Assembly: GCF_030052815.1 (NCBI RefSeq)
Contig: NC_079499.1
Span: 82,623,183-82,687,182 of the forward strand
DNA: 64,000 bases
DNA from: Hevea brasiliensis
Taxonomy: Eukaryota > Streptophyta > Magnoliopsida > Malpighiales > Euphorbiaceae
Reading direction: 5' to 3'
Shown: positions 1 through 13,217 of the stretch, one piece after another
How positions within the stretch are numbered: the first letter of the stretch is position 1
Layout: each line of letters begins with the position of its first letter
Translations under genes and position numbers: made by a program
The notes under the pieces: model-generated
Told to the model about the DNA's origin: nothing
Seen by the model: only the letters and a program-made list of their open reading frames with translations
The model's database searches: none

Positions 1-174
1 CAGTTCACAAAAGTTTTTAACACCTGTAAATAGTGCTCACCACTGTAAAAGAAGTAAGAAAAGTTTTGAAAATCCCTTGTAGTGTATTTAATGGGTTATC
101 AGTAGACGGAGTTGGTAATTCATTAGGTATACTACGGGATCATGTTATACCTTACAGAGGGGTAGGGTGTGACA
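1..174 (+). repeat. LTR 3' end fragment, family B-like
   Basis: This stretch ends in GGGGTAGGGTGTGACA after a conserved run containing TACTACGGGATCATG. The same tail closes the LTRs of element 3 (42880 and 53314). Only the last part of the LTR is inside the window, so its length and partner are unknown. It abuts another LTR piece that starts mid-LTR at 175, which points to a deletion or unequal exchange rather than a clean insertion. Confidence 0.6.
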
Positions 175-3100
175 TATACCCTTGTACATTAGATTTTGAT
201 GTAATAATGTAGCTATTTATATGTAATTACATTCGAGCAGTTGTACAAAAAAGTTTGTAATAAAAGTTTGGGATTAAAATTATTGTAACAGTATTTTGAG
301 ATTTTATTTATATGTAAATATTTGTAATATTAATTTTCTTATTTCAATGAATGCAAACATTTAAATTTCTTCCTAAGTATTATAAATAATGAATTATTTT
401 CTTTATGATGAGATTTATTGAGAATGAGTTGATTGAGTTTCAATTGGTCATGATATATTTTTGTAAATTGTTTTTTTTTTTTCAACAGGTTATGAAGAAC
501 TGTTTTTTTATAATTTTAGCCGTAACCACACGGGTTTTCAGCAAAATTTTGAAAATGCTTAATTATTCCTAAATAAGATTTATGACATATAGTTGATTTA
601 AAAACATTTAGTTTAAATTTTTATTACCACGCCAGATTGTTAAATGGAATCATTTTGCCAAAATCCCTTGTAGTATATTTAATAGTGTAGCACCCTCATT
701 GTAGTTAGTCCGTACATTCTACTGTTCTGGTGACCGGTGTCAGTTTGGACAGCTAGAATGTCTGGAACAATCTTTAGACTAGAGTAAAGAGTCATAAATA
801 ACTCAAATAATGATAAGAAAAATCAAGAAAAAATTTTAGAAATAAAACACAACCAAGTTAAATAAGCCGGTGCCCTTGCGATGGGTAACCTAATGGGAAG
901 TTGTTGTTTTTATAGCTAGAAGCCCTAAACCAGGGGAAAAATTCGTGAAATAAATTTTGGCACTCCAAAGAAGAATCATTGAGGTTTCAATGGCATTAGA
1001 ATGCCAAGAAAATACTTAGAAAAATATTTAGGTCGGTACAGACGATTTTCGTCTGTTAAGTAAAATGATGGGCATTTTGGTCATTTTGCCTTCAGAGACG
1101 ATTTTTGACCAACTTGTCTAATCAAGTAAATAAATTGTATGGCATAAATGTAAATTACTATTGAAGAAAAAGATATTAAAAATAATTAAAGGAAGAAGAA
1201 AGAAAAGGAAAATAAAAACGAAGTAAAAGTTAATTATGACATAAGATGAGGTCATTAAAAGCCTCTTCCACCAATCACCATTCACTAAATATACTTAAAA
1301 CACAAAAAATGGGCAAAAAATTTAAAAGAGAAATCTGCTCCTTCCTCAAATAGCTAGCTGACCCACTCTCTTCCCTAACCACCATTGATGCTCAACAAAA
1401 GCTTCAATTCCCACATGATTTCACCATAAAACCTCATCCTCCCTTCACTAAAAATTACCTTTACCACTAGAGCAAGACTTGGGCAGCAATTAAAAGAAGA
1501 GAAAGTGAAAGAAAGTGAGGTGTGAACAAGCTTAGAAAATCACCAAAGAGGTTAGTGCCATATTCTTTACTCTTACTTCCTTCTAAGCATGAATTTAAGT
1601 TAAGTTAAGTTGAAAACTTGGTGAAAAATGAGTTAAATATGCATGATTATGTTCCATAGAATTTTGGCCAGCCTTGACATGAGTTAGAATTAGGTGAATT
1701 TCTTGATTTAAAGTGACATATTAGCTACCTCTAGTATGAATTATATGATTAATACAACAATTAGGAGTAAGATGCATGAATTGAAGGCTTTGGTCAATTA
1801 GGGTTAGGGTTTTGATACTCAAATTTGGAGATTGATGCAACTGAACATAAATTAAAGTTGTAATGGTCAATTAGTGACCATTTGGCTATATTTGATGAGG
1901 AATTAAAGTGTTTTTTGCTAATGGAATTGAGGTTAGATATGCTGCCTTTGGTAACCTGCAGGGCTGGATGTGAGTCCAACAGGTTTGGGCAGCTGTAACT
2001 TGAGTTGTGTAGGTTCAATTGGTGCAGGGCTAATTGGACATAAAATTAGATACATAATGGCACAACTTTGATGAAGAAACCCTGCCCAGAAAACCACAAT
2101 AGACTAATCTAAAAATTGACCAAATATGGGTAACACACATTCTGCCTGGGCAAAATGACTAAATGAATAGTATTCATTCATTTGCTCATAACTTAGTGTA
2201 GGAAGGTCTAATTGACCTGAAATTTATATCAATGAAAAGCTTAGAAAATTTAGAACAACTTTTATACGGAACACAAACTCAAATTCTAGAATTTACCAAA
2301 TGAAATTGTTAGCCAAAATTGAGCTACCAAATCTGGCAGGACCAGGACTGCCCAGAAATTCTGGGTAAAAGGTAATCTGGCCAATTATGGTAAAATGGCC
2401 ATAACTTGAGCTACAAAACTCCAAATGGAGTGATTCAAAAAGAGAATTAAAGAAGACACATAAAGGAACAATTTTGATTGAGAACATTTGGCAAAATTCT
2501 CACTGTAGAATTGCCTAATGGAACAGTGAACTCTAGAACCCAAAACTAAAATTTTTGATTTATTTCCTATTAGTTTTAAGTATTGATTAGCAACCAATGC
2601 CAACACTTTTGTGAACCAAAATGTGGTAATTTCATGTGATTAGAACTCATGTAACTATTATGTATGAGAAAATCAATATCTTAACTTGAATAGTAAAATG
2701 AACAGCAACCATACATGTTAAACACAAATATTCAATTAAGAGCTTTGTAATATGCCCTAGTAGACCTAGTAAGATTGGTTTGGATAGATTGGCATACCAA
2801 TAGGGTTCTGATAGTAGTACTGCATATGGCTTCACACCATTCTGTGTTATATGGCCTATTATGCCATTCTGTGATATGATAGCTTAAGAAATTATTATTT
2901 TTATTTGTATATTATATTTTCTTGTATTATTAGCACCACTAAGCAGTATTGCTTAGCGCGTTGCTTTTTCCACGCGTAGGTACTGGAGATATAAAGCGTG
3001 ATCCCAGTAGACCACAGTCTGGGTGAAGATCAAATCTGCGAGTGTTCTATGTCACCTCTCAGCTGCAGTGCATTGGGCAGGACACTAGGTTACATTAATC

Positions 3101-3636
3101 TTTTATTTTATCATGTATATTTGAAACCTCTGTTATGTAATTTTGTATTAATGTAATCATTTGTAAATTTGTGTTTATAAATAACATATGAGTATTTCTT
3201 TACAAATGGAGCATGATTATGATGTGAAATGAATGAATGACAAATTGATAAGAATTGATGATAAAATTAGAGTTATGGGTTTGAAAATTTATTGGGAGTG
3301 TCTTTTAATAGGTTCAGAAGATTTTCTTTTTCCAATTTACAGACGGCACTCTATCGGATTTTCTACAAAATTTACGAAAATTTAAATTAATTAAATTTTC
3401 TTTTTAAAAAATTTATATATGTCAATTTTACATAAAAGGTATTTTAAATAATAAAATCAAGAATGGTAATAAATAAGATCAAGGAAGTGCTTCGGCACAC
3501 TATGTGGCATGTTTTGCTTAGCTACATTGTAGACGGGTAAGGTGTGTCACAATAGATTATCGGTAGGTGAAGTACGGTAATTTATTAGGTATACTACGGG
3601 ATCATGCCACATTTTACGGAGGGGTAGGGTGTGACA
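175..3636 (+). repeat. Second LTR tail, split by a solo LTR
   Basis: Positions 175-685 and 3552-3636 together match the last part of the LTR at about 8640-9213 (shared start TATACCCTTGTA, shared end GGGGTAGGGTGTGACA). The two parts are separated by a family A solo LTR. Its upstream half is missing because 175 directly follows the end of another LTR. It holds no coding sequence. Confidence 0.6.
686..3551 (+). mobile_element. Solo LTR, gypsy family A
   Basis: It begins TGTAGCACCCTCATTGTAG and ends GGTAAGGTGTGTCACA, the same ends as the LTRs of element 1. AATAG occurs at 681-685 and again at 3551-3555, the second copy sharing the terminal A, so this is a target-site duplication. No PBS, gag, pol or polypurine tract lies inside, so it is a solo LTR left by recombination between two LTRs. 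At about 2.9 kb it is slightly shorter than the 3.15 kb family A LTR. It carries the 35-nt inverted repeat (2155-2189), the donor-like GGTTAGTG (from 1550) and the hairpin at 2933-2957 before CACGCGTAG. Confidence 0.85.
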
Positions 3637-3649
3637 AATAAGGACTGGA

Positions 3650-6600
3650 TGTCACACCTTACCCCTCTGTAAGGCATAACATGATCCCGTAGAATACCTA
3701 ATGAACTACCGAACTTCACCTACCGATAACTCATTAAGTACCCTACAAGGGATTTTAAAACAATTTTTTTTACTTTTGATAAGTGGTGAGCATTTTCTAA
3801 TAAGTACTTAAAACATTTAGTTAAAATTAAAACTAGTTAACATTTTTTGCCCATTTTATTTTTATGCAAATTTTATAAAAATTTTGTCAGAGTTCCCTCT
3901 GTATTTTGAGAAAACAGTTCTTCAAATACCTGTAAAAAAGCACTTCTAAAAATTTTTCTCAACAACTGCTTTAATTTCATACTCAATCTCAATCAATTTC
4001 TCAATACATTTATCAACTTTCAAATTTCAAATCCATTATCCAATGATCATCAAAATACTAGCAATCCATTTCATTCAAATTAAATAAAATAGTTCCATTC
4101 ATATTTCATTAGAAACAAAACACATCATTACAAAATTTACATTAAGAGAATTTCAAACTACAATATATATTACAACTTTATATAAATTTTATACAAACTG
4201 CTCAAGACCCATTTTTACATGTCCATACATTTATGTGCAATATACACATCAAAAGAAATATTTACAATCAGGGTATAAATTATACCCGATAACTTCTAGC
4301 AGGTAGCTCCACTGTCCTCAGCAGCTTAATCTGCTGCTCCTCTAGTCTCTATATCTGTGACAGCATACAAAGCTATCGCTGAGTGGTGAACTCAGTGGTG
4401 CACAAACTAATAATTTAAAACTTAATACAATTTATGCTTGACAATTCATAACAAATAGAATTTTAAAATTTCTAAATACTTCAAAATCCATGACCTTCAG
4501 AAATCAACATTTTCATTCATGCAAATTATTCATTCGAATAACATTTTGATCAAATAGTAACTATTTATTTACATTTCTTTTAAATTCCGAGAAAATGGAA
4601 AAAATTTTTGAATCATTGACAAATTATTTATTTTAATCACAATTTATCAAATCATGCATAATTTAAAGGGCGTTGCCAACAATACACACAGTCGAACCCA
4701 TGACCCAAAATTCACATAGATGCCGTGTTGTACACCACGACATTTTACATTCTCCTAATAACCGAGGCTAAAAGGGAAAAACAAAGACTAGCTAGTATAT
4801 ATGAGTACTCATTCACATCATTCCCCAACTGGCAAGCCAGAGAGGAAGAAACTCACCCCATCAAGTGGAGGAGTTATCTCACTAGACAAGCTAATGAGAA
4901 TTCACAACATATTTTGTCATGTCAACTGTGGTTTCAAATCATATTCAAAACAATTTCTATTTGCAAAGTATTTACAAATCAACATATTTAATCATCATAA
5001 ATTCATGCTCAAGGTTGGCAACACATCAACTTAAAATTTACAATCCTCAAAACAATGCAATAAATCCTTAAATGCATAAGAAAATTTATATTCAAATTAT
5101 ACAATTTCATTCAATAAGTTAAAATTCTCAACACAATAAAATCATAAATCATACAATAAATTTATTTCAAATCAATTTGGAATTGAAAAATAACAAAAGA
5201 GTTAGTTGTGCACAAACCTCAAGCGAGTCGCCTCTTAGCCTTGACTCGGTTCCTCGGGTTCTTTCCCGGTATTCTTTCTAACTGAAACACATAATTTTAC
5301 AATGTTTCAGTACTAGAACTTAAAATAAATCCAAAATAAATTTAGCTTCACTTTTACCTAGCTCTAACGCGCTTAACTAGACGTTCTTGAAATTTTGTGT
5401 TTCGGGTTACTATTCACTACACTATTCAAGTCAAATAGTTGACTTTCTAAGGCTTAATAGGTATGGGAACTCCAACTTCACCCACATACCATATTTTGGT
5501 TACTAAACTTGTTGGTTTTGGTCATTTTTTCAAAACTTAGGTCTTTTAGGCAAAATTGCAAATTTTCAGTTTTGGTGTCCCTAATTGTACTGTTTCATTG
5601 GTCAGTTTACTGTTGGAATTTGGCAAAACTTTCTTCATAAAAAATGTTCCCTATTGTCTCAAGTTTATTCTCCTTCTTGAATCACCCAAATTGGAGTTTT
5701 GTAGCTCAAGTTATAAGCAAATTACATTTACTGTTCATGCTACAGAATTTGGTTCTGCAGATTTGTTGATCCAACTTCATTCAGTAATTTGATCAAGTTA
5801 AGTTCATAATTTGGTCTAATTTTCTTCATATTAAATGTTCTACCATGTCTTAGGTTTCCATCGGTTCAAGAATCGCCTAAATCGGAGTTTTCTAGAGAGA
5901 GTTATAGCCATTGAAACTTTACTGTTCAAATGGCAAATCTGCAATCTGCAGATTCAGTGACCCAACTTGGCTCAGTAATTTGATTGGGTTAATGGAATAA
6001 TTTGAGTTGGTGTTCTTCATGAAAGTTTTAGGTCTATATCTCATCTAACCACTGGTAAAATTTCAGGTCATTTTGACCTGCCTAGCTCGAGTTATGACCA
6101 AATGAACAAATACTGTTCATTTGGTTAGGTTATGCAGGGCAGCCTGCGATTTCTCAACTTCGGTCACTTTGTTCACTAGGTTTTAGTCACTTTTTGGGCA
6201 GGCTTCCTAAATGAAAATTGTGTCATTTAGTACTTATTTTCATCCCCAATTGGTCCCATATCCACTGAACTTGTAAAATTTCATTTTTGATCCCTCAAAG
6301 GAAATTTTGGTCATGCTGCCAGCACATGACCTTATCAAATCCGAATTGGCTTTTAATTCCAACACTTCTAACACACCTCATTTGGTCACAAATGACCATT
6401 TTTCACTTCACAGTAGGTAAAATATATCATTTGACCAATTCTCACATTTTTACCTCACAACCCTAGGTGGCCAAAACCCTAGCTCACTAATTTTGTTGTA
6501 TTTAACCAATTCAAATCATACTAACTTCACTCCATCACTCAATTAAACTTCCATACATATTGAATTCAATCAAATTCATGCATACACACATCAAACCCTA

Positions 6601-7616
6601 GCTAGCCTAAATTTAGCTTTGGTCCCTCACAATTATTTTTGTTTCATTTTAAGTTACTTTCTAAGTTAATTAAACAAAGAACATAGAAATTTAACAAAAG
6701 AATTCAAATTTACATACTAACCTTTGTTTGATTTTCCAATCACTAATTTTCTTCCCTCTTTTCTTCTTTCTTGCTTCTTCAATCTCCTCTTCTAGTAGCC
6801 CAAACAAAGCTTAATAATAATTTAGTGGAATTTTTGGGGAATTTATGGGGTTGATTCAAGCTTTGAAAGCTTGAATTTCATGGTTATGGAGGAAACTAAG
6901 GAGAAAAGAGAGAGAGAGGAGAGATGCACGTTTTTTTATTTGAAGAAGAAGAATGATTTTTTTTTTCTTTTCTTTTATGTTTTTATCCTTATGGAAGACA
7001 ACAATTAATCCATTTTTTTTAATTAGTGTTTATTGCATCATGCATGATGTCATGCATGATGTCATCACTTTTTCACTTTTTTTTCTTTTTTTTTCTATTT
7101 ATTTTTCCATTAGTTCTTTAATTTATTTCCCGATTCCGAAATTTTCTTTTCTCCAATTTTATTTGACAGTTAGGTCAGGAGTCAGCTCTCGGGTTCAATT
7201 GACCAAATTGCCCTTCGCCGGTTCGATCCGATTTGTAAATAATTTAATATTTCTTCCGGATCCCTGACCTAATTATTTGACTAGCTTAACAATTCTTTTT
7301 CATGATTTTTTCTTTTTCACTGTGTTCATAATAGTCTTAAGGACCGCGGCGTCACATTTTACGGTTCAAAATTTGAGTTTAAATCGACTTCGCAGTCGTT
7401 CTCAAGGAGGTCACCCATCGTTGTGACTCTCAGCTCGTTTAACTTCTTATGTTCTATTTTTCTTATTTATACTTAACTAATTAGCAATTACTAATTATTT
7501 ATATTTATAGCTTATCTAGTTGTCTTAAGTGTGGTTCTAATCATCTTAATTGTCCGGACCGATATCGGTCACCGGAACAGTGAAATATACTAGGCTATGC
7601 AAATGGGAGTGTTACA
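3650..7616 (-). mobile_element. Solo LTR, gypsy family B
   Basis: The plus strand opens with TGTCACACCTTACCCC and closes with GGGAGTGTTACA, the reverse complement of family B LTR ends (compare element 3). CTGGA flanks it perfectly at 3645-3649 and 7617-7621. There is no internal domain, so it is a solo LTR, about 4.0 kb. It has an imperfect 35-nt inverted repeat from 6094 and the conserved hairpin at about 4378-4402. Confidence 0.88.
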
Positions 7617-9213
7617 CTGGAATTAGGTTGAAATTGGGTTCTACAGTGAGGCTTCTAACCTGTCTAGAACCCAGAATTCTTTTAACTTTCATAGTTAACT
7701 TAGGGATTCATTAGGCATTTATTTAATTAGTTATTGGTGATGATTGGGATGAGTATTGAGACACTTCAATTGTGTGTTTTTAGTAGAAAAGGAACCTTCC
7801 AAGGAAGGGAAAAGTTGAACTAAGTCAAGAGAACTATAAAAATGTTTGTGCACAACTAGACTTTCTTTTTGTTTTAACATTGTAAATGAACTTTGTATGA
7901 TTCAAGCATGCTTTTTATTATGCATTTAAGAATTATTTACCTTGCTTTTAGAAGTGTTTTGAGAAACTTGATGTGTTGCCACCCTTGTATGGGAACTTGT
8001 GATGAATGAAATACAACTATTTGATTTTGGAAATGTGATTTTTTTGAATGGAAATTATTTAAATTTGTTTTGAAACCACAGTTGACATGGCAATATAATT
8101 TGTATTTCTCATTAGCATGCCTAGTGAGACGACTTGGATTTGTTTCTCCCCCACTTGTGGGGTTGAGTTTCCCTCTTTGGCTTACCAGTTGAGGACATCT
8201 TGGATGAGTACTCATATATGCTAGCTAGCCTTTGTGTGGTGTACAACACGGCATTGATTGGAAATTTTGTGTCATACTCTGAACTGTGTGAATGTTAGCA
8301 ACACCCTTGAAACATAAATACTTTAATTCAAAATGTGATTGAAAACTTGTTTTTTATGATTGTTTAAAATAGAATGTGATTAAATGATTTGGTATTGATA
8401 AAAAAAATATTGTGGTGTTGTTATAGTTCATGGTGAATATGAATTCTATAAATACAGTATTATGATTTGATAAATTGTATTCTTACTGAGTGTTAAATAA
8501 TTAGTTGTGCACCACTGAGTTCACTACTCAGCGATAGCTCTGTATGCTGTTACAGGTAAAGTAAAAGAAGGGGCAGTTGAGTGAGCTTACTTGGAGAGAC
8601 ATTGGAGCAGCGTGTGGACTTGAATATGGGTATGTTGTAGGTATACCCTTGTAAAGTCATTTTGATATAATTGTAGCTATTTGTATATATGTTAAGACAG
8701 TTGAGTAGTTGTAAGAAGTTTGTAATATTATTTCGAAACTGTATTTAAATATAAATTTTTGTAATATTTATTCCTTTAATTCCAATGAATGTAAATATTA
8801 AAATTTCTTTTAAATTGTGGTGGATGAAATAATATTTTTTCTTGATGTTGAATGAGAAAGAAAAAAAAAATCTTGATTATGAGGTGATTTAAAATTATGT
8901 ATAATAATTGTTACAGGTGATTTTCAACAGGCTTAAAAGAACTGGTTTTATATAGTTTTAACCATCACCACGCAAAATTTCTGTAAAATTTTAAAAATGA
9001 TAAATTATTTCTAAGTAAAATTTATGGTATATGCCTAACTCAAAGACACTTTAATAATTCTTTTATCATAATTTTTTACTTAAAGATGAAATGAAATTGT
9101 TTTGTTAAAATCCTTTATAATATATTTAATAGATTATCGGTAGACGAAGTTCGGTAATTTATTAGGCATATTACGGGATCATGTCAGATCTTACTAAGGG
9201 GTAAGGTGTGACA
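7617..9213 (+). repeat. 3' part of a family B-like LTR
   Basis: From about 7740 to 9213 the order of landmarks follows the 3' half of the element 3 LTR: GTTTGTGCACAA, a GAAACCACAG run, GTGCACCACTGAG with its hairpin (8507-8533), then the tail ending GGGGTAAGGTGTGACA. The 5' half is absent or too diverged to see. The left boundary is uncertain because the family B solo LTR sits there. There is no coding sequence. Confidence 0.55.
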
Positions 9214-9939
9214 TCTTTAGGCAGAAGGAACTTCGAGAGCCAAAGCATGGACTTCTGGTAGCCAAAGTTCCTTTTACCTATTCATTTCCTTTTGGGCAGA
9301 ATGGATTGTAGCAATTGGAATTAAACATTCGACAGCCCAAAAACCCTTGACAGTGAGGATATAAAATGGCCAACGACCTGTTTTTCTATCCAAAAAGAAC
9401 TGGAACTCTCTCTTTTCTCTCTCTAAGCTGCTATAACATGCAAATTTGGGTTTTAAGAGATGTTCTCACTCATTTCATTCTTGGAAGCTTGATACTTCTA
9501 AGAAGAAGCTTGGTGAAAGTGGATTGAAACTAGGATTCATCAATTCACTTCCTTCTCTAATTTAAAGGAAAGAGGTAAATTCCCTTTCTTTTTTATCTTT
9601 TAAAAGAATTTAAGTATGTCTAGGTGTGGTAGGTAGTTGGTTTTTTTGAATACATGTATGTTTAGAGGAGTTTTGGAGCATGTATAGGTTGAAAATTGGG
9701 TTTCATGCTGAGTTTTTAGTGTTTTCCTTATTAAATGTGATGTGTGAAGCTAATGGAGCTTTGAATTCTACCTTATAGTGGTTGCATGTGAGTTTAAGCT
9801 TGATTTCAAGTTTCCTTAGATTTTAAATGGTAAGTTTCTTTTGTTAGATTCAAGAAATCCTTGATGATGTTATGTTTAAAGTTGGTTGAATCTTGAAATC
9901 TAGTTCAATTTGGAATTGCATGTGCGTTTGGAGCTTGAT
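9214..9939. other. Older non-coding stretch, part 1
   Basis: No ORF with recognisable similarity. It contains a TATA-like GGATATAAAATGG near 9357, a CT-rich run near 9410 and a donor-like AGAGGTAAAT near 9570, so a promoter with a leader intron or an old LTR is possible. The sequence is continuous with 20007-20357 once element 1 is removed. A short phrase (GCATGTG..GTTT..AGCTTGAT) occurs twice, near 9785 and 9918, just before the insertion point. Confidence 0.4.
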
Positions 9940-12900
9940 TGTAACACCCTCCTTGTAGCAACTCCGTACATTCTATTGTTCCGGTGACCAGTGTGGGTCT
10001 GGACAGCTAGAACGTCCGAAAAAATATTTAAACTAAAGTGAAGAATCATAATTAGCTCAAATATTAATAAGAAAAAGTTAGGAAAAATTTTAGAAATAAA
10101 ATACAACAAAGTTAAATGAGCCGGTGCCCTAACAATGGGTAACTTAGTGGGAAATTGTGGTTCTCGCAACTAGGAGCCCTATACCCGAGGAAAAATTCAT
10201 AAAATAATTTTTGAGACTCCAGATAAGGGTCATTGAGGTTCCTATGGCATTAGAATGCCAAAAAAATGCTTAGAAAAAATTTTCATTCGGTACAGACAAT
10301 TTTGGTCTATTAAGCCAAACGGAGGGCATTTTGGTCATTTTGCCTTCAAAGGTGATTTTTGGCCAACTTGTCCAGTTGAGTAAATAATTATCATGACACA
10401 AAATATGAATAAATATTATTAAAAATTAAATTGAAAATGAGTAGAGAAGAAAATAAGAGAAAATGAGATAAAAAGCTAATTATGACATCACCATGATGTC
10501 ATTAAACACTTACCACCAATTACAATTAATCAAGCCCATTTAAAATAATTAAAATGAGATAAGAATAAACAAAAAAAAGGGTCATCAACTGCTCAAAACA
10601 AATCCAGCCGTCTCCCTTTTCTCCCATAGCCATTTCCTCCATGAAAGCTCACCCAAGCTCCCAACCTCACCAAATCTCACTTGAAACCCTTACCTAGCTT
10701 CACAAAAAATTTACCTAGCAACTTGAACATCCTCTAGGCAGCCAAAAGAGGAAGGAAAGAGCAAGTTTAATTGGCTTGAAATTCTGCTTCAACATGGTTA
10801 GTGTCCAACTCTTACTCCTTTTGCTTTAATTCATGTTCAATGGCATGAATTGTGTAGGAAATATAAGGAAATAAAGCAAACAAGTGTGTGTGTGTGCAAC
10901 TTACAATTTTTGGCAATTAGATTTTGATGATTTTGCTTGGTAGAAAAATGGTTATGAGCAGCCTTTGGTAGTGGATGGGGTATTAAACATAATTATGTAA
11001 GTGAAATGCAAGAATTGTGCGTGTATGAAATGAAAAAAATTGGACACTTGAACAATTCTAGGGTTGCTCATGTAATGGTTTATTAACCTTGTAATGGTCA
11101 ATTAGTGACCATTTGAATGTGTATAATGAGAAAATGAAGTGAGTTGAGGCTTGGCATTTGTGTATGGGTGAGCTGCCTTGGCTGACCTGCAGGACTGAGA
11201 ATGAGTCCAGCAGGTTTGTGTAGTTATAAATGGAATTGTAGAGGTTCAATTGGTGCAAAGCCAATTGGATATGAAACTAGACACATAATGGCACAACTTT
11301 AGTATAGAAACCTTACCCAGAAAACCAAACCAAGTTCACCTAAAATTGCACTAATCCGGGTGACTTGCATTCTGCCTGGGCAAAATGACCAAATGAACAA
11401 TATTTATTCATTTAGTCATAACTCAGTGTAGAAAGGTCCAATTGACCTAAAATTTTACCAGCAAAAATCTGAGACATAGACCTACAACTTTATGAAGAAC
11501 AAAAATCTAAATTCTAACCATAACCTAATCAAATTGCCAACCAAACTTAGGTTACCAAATCTAGCAGAACCAGTTTTGCCCAGAATTTTGGATTCTGTCC
11601 AATCCCGCCAGTTATGGTGTTTAGGCCATAACTTGAGCTACAAAACTCCAAATGGAGTGATTCAAAAAAGGAAATGTAACTAGACAAAATAAGGAACAAC
11701 TTTCATGGAGACAATTTTGCCAAATTCCTACTGTACAAATGACCAATGAAACAGTAAATATAAGGCTTGAAATTTGAAAATTTTGAATAACTAACACTAA
11801 GCTTAGAAATGGTATTGGCAACCAATACCAATAATTTTAGAATGCAAAATGTGGTATGTTGGGAGTATTAGAACCAATGTACCTATTTTCTATGCAAAAG
11901 TCAACATTTTAGTTGACTAATGAAATGAATAGTAACACCTAAACTTAAATTTCAAGAATTGTAAAATTTAAAAGCATAACATGCCCAGTACACTTAGCAA
12001 GATTAGTTTGGATAGGTTGGCATGCAAATAGGGTTCAGTTAGTAGTACTGCACATGTCATTATGCCATTATGTGATTTTATTGCTTTTAGCCATTCTGAC
12101 ATTATGTTGATACTTGGCATTGTGCCTAATGTTATTACAGCTAATTAGTTGTTCTGTTGCATACCGGGAGATACATATGTGACCAATGGTGTGACGGCCC
12201 AAGGTACTTGATACCCAATGCCAGTTTACCCATTTATCCAGTCCAGTCATCTAGTATAGGTTACTTGAGCAACCAAAAATGAAAGTGAATAAATTTAATG
12301 AAATTATAAATATAACAAGTACAAAATAAATAAGATTACCAATAATGATCGAAAAATTATCAGCATAAGACATCAGAACATGTACTGCATATTTATTTTT
12401 TGTTATTTTTTTTATTCTATTATTGGCACCACTAAGCATTATTGCTTCGCGTGTTACTTTTTGCCACGTGTTAGTTCTGGAGAGACCGACCGAGAGCCTA
12501 GTAGACCACAGACTGGGTGAGACCTTCTGCAGCTCTGCATAGTGTCTGTGCCACCTCACCGTCATCAGTGCATTGGTAGGACACTAGGTTGTGTTTTGAT
12601 ATTTTGTAATTAACTTTTACTTTCTCATGTGAAATTGAGACTCATGTAATGTATTTTTTATCAATGTAAATAGTAAAAATTATGTTTATGAATGAAAAAG
12701 TGAATATTTATTGATGACTTTTACATGAATATCATATGAAATGAATGATTGAGAAATGGAAATGTTGTTGAAAAATATTGAGATTTTATTGATGAAATGG
12801 AGTTTGGGATTGATTGAAAATTTTGGAAGTGTTTTTCACAGGTTTCGAAGAACTATTTTATCCATTTTTAGCCGGCACTCTGCCGGATTTTCTATAAAAT

Positions 12901-13090
12901 TTACGGAACCTCAAATAAATTATAATTTCAATAAATGACTTAAATGAATGATATTTCACAAATTATACTTCATAACTATGGAAGAAATAAATTAGGAAGA
13001 ATAAAAATAGTTGAATTAAAATAAGGTGTTCTAGTACACTGTGTGACATATCTTACTTGGCTATACAGTAGACGGGTAAGGGGTGTCACA
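9940..13090 (+). repeat. 5' LTR of element 1
   Basis: It runs from TGTAACACCCTCCTTGTAGC to ACGGGTAAGGGGTGTCACA, 3,151 bp with TG/CA ends. Inside are the 35-nt inverted repeat at 11385-11419, a donor-like GGTTAGTG at 10796, the hairpin at 12428-12452 followed by a T-rich run and AG, a GCCGGCACTCTGCCGG hairpin near 12871, and a short GT repeat near 10886. It is longer than its partner because the 3' LTR has lost about 1 kb. Confidence 0.93.
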
Positions 13091-13095
13091 TTTAG

Positions 13096-13107
13096 TGGTA
13101 TCAGAGC
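13096..13107 (+). other. Primer binding site (tRNA-iMet), element 1
   Basis: TGGTATCAGAGC lies 5 nt after the 5' LTR and is complementary to the 3' end of plant initiator tRNA-Met, the usual primer for many plant Ty3/gypsy and copia elements. Confidence 0.92.
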
Positions 13108-13217
13108 ACAATTTAGGCGTTTCTGGGTCTAAATCGAGTCCATACCATGCATTGCATTTGTAAGAATCAAGGTGACACTAATGTAGATTTGTTTGTCTTT
13201 GTTATTTTGAATAGGAT

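Noticed and set aside
6953..7267. 104-codon plus-strand ORF rich in Phe and Ser
   Set aside because: It lies antisense to the leader part of a family B solo LTR, and the composition comes from T-rich runs.
13096..13107. Nuclear tRNA-Met gene
   Set aside because: Only the 12-nt complement of the tRNA 3' end is present, as expected of a primer binding site. No cloverleaf surrounds it.
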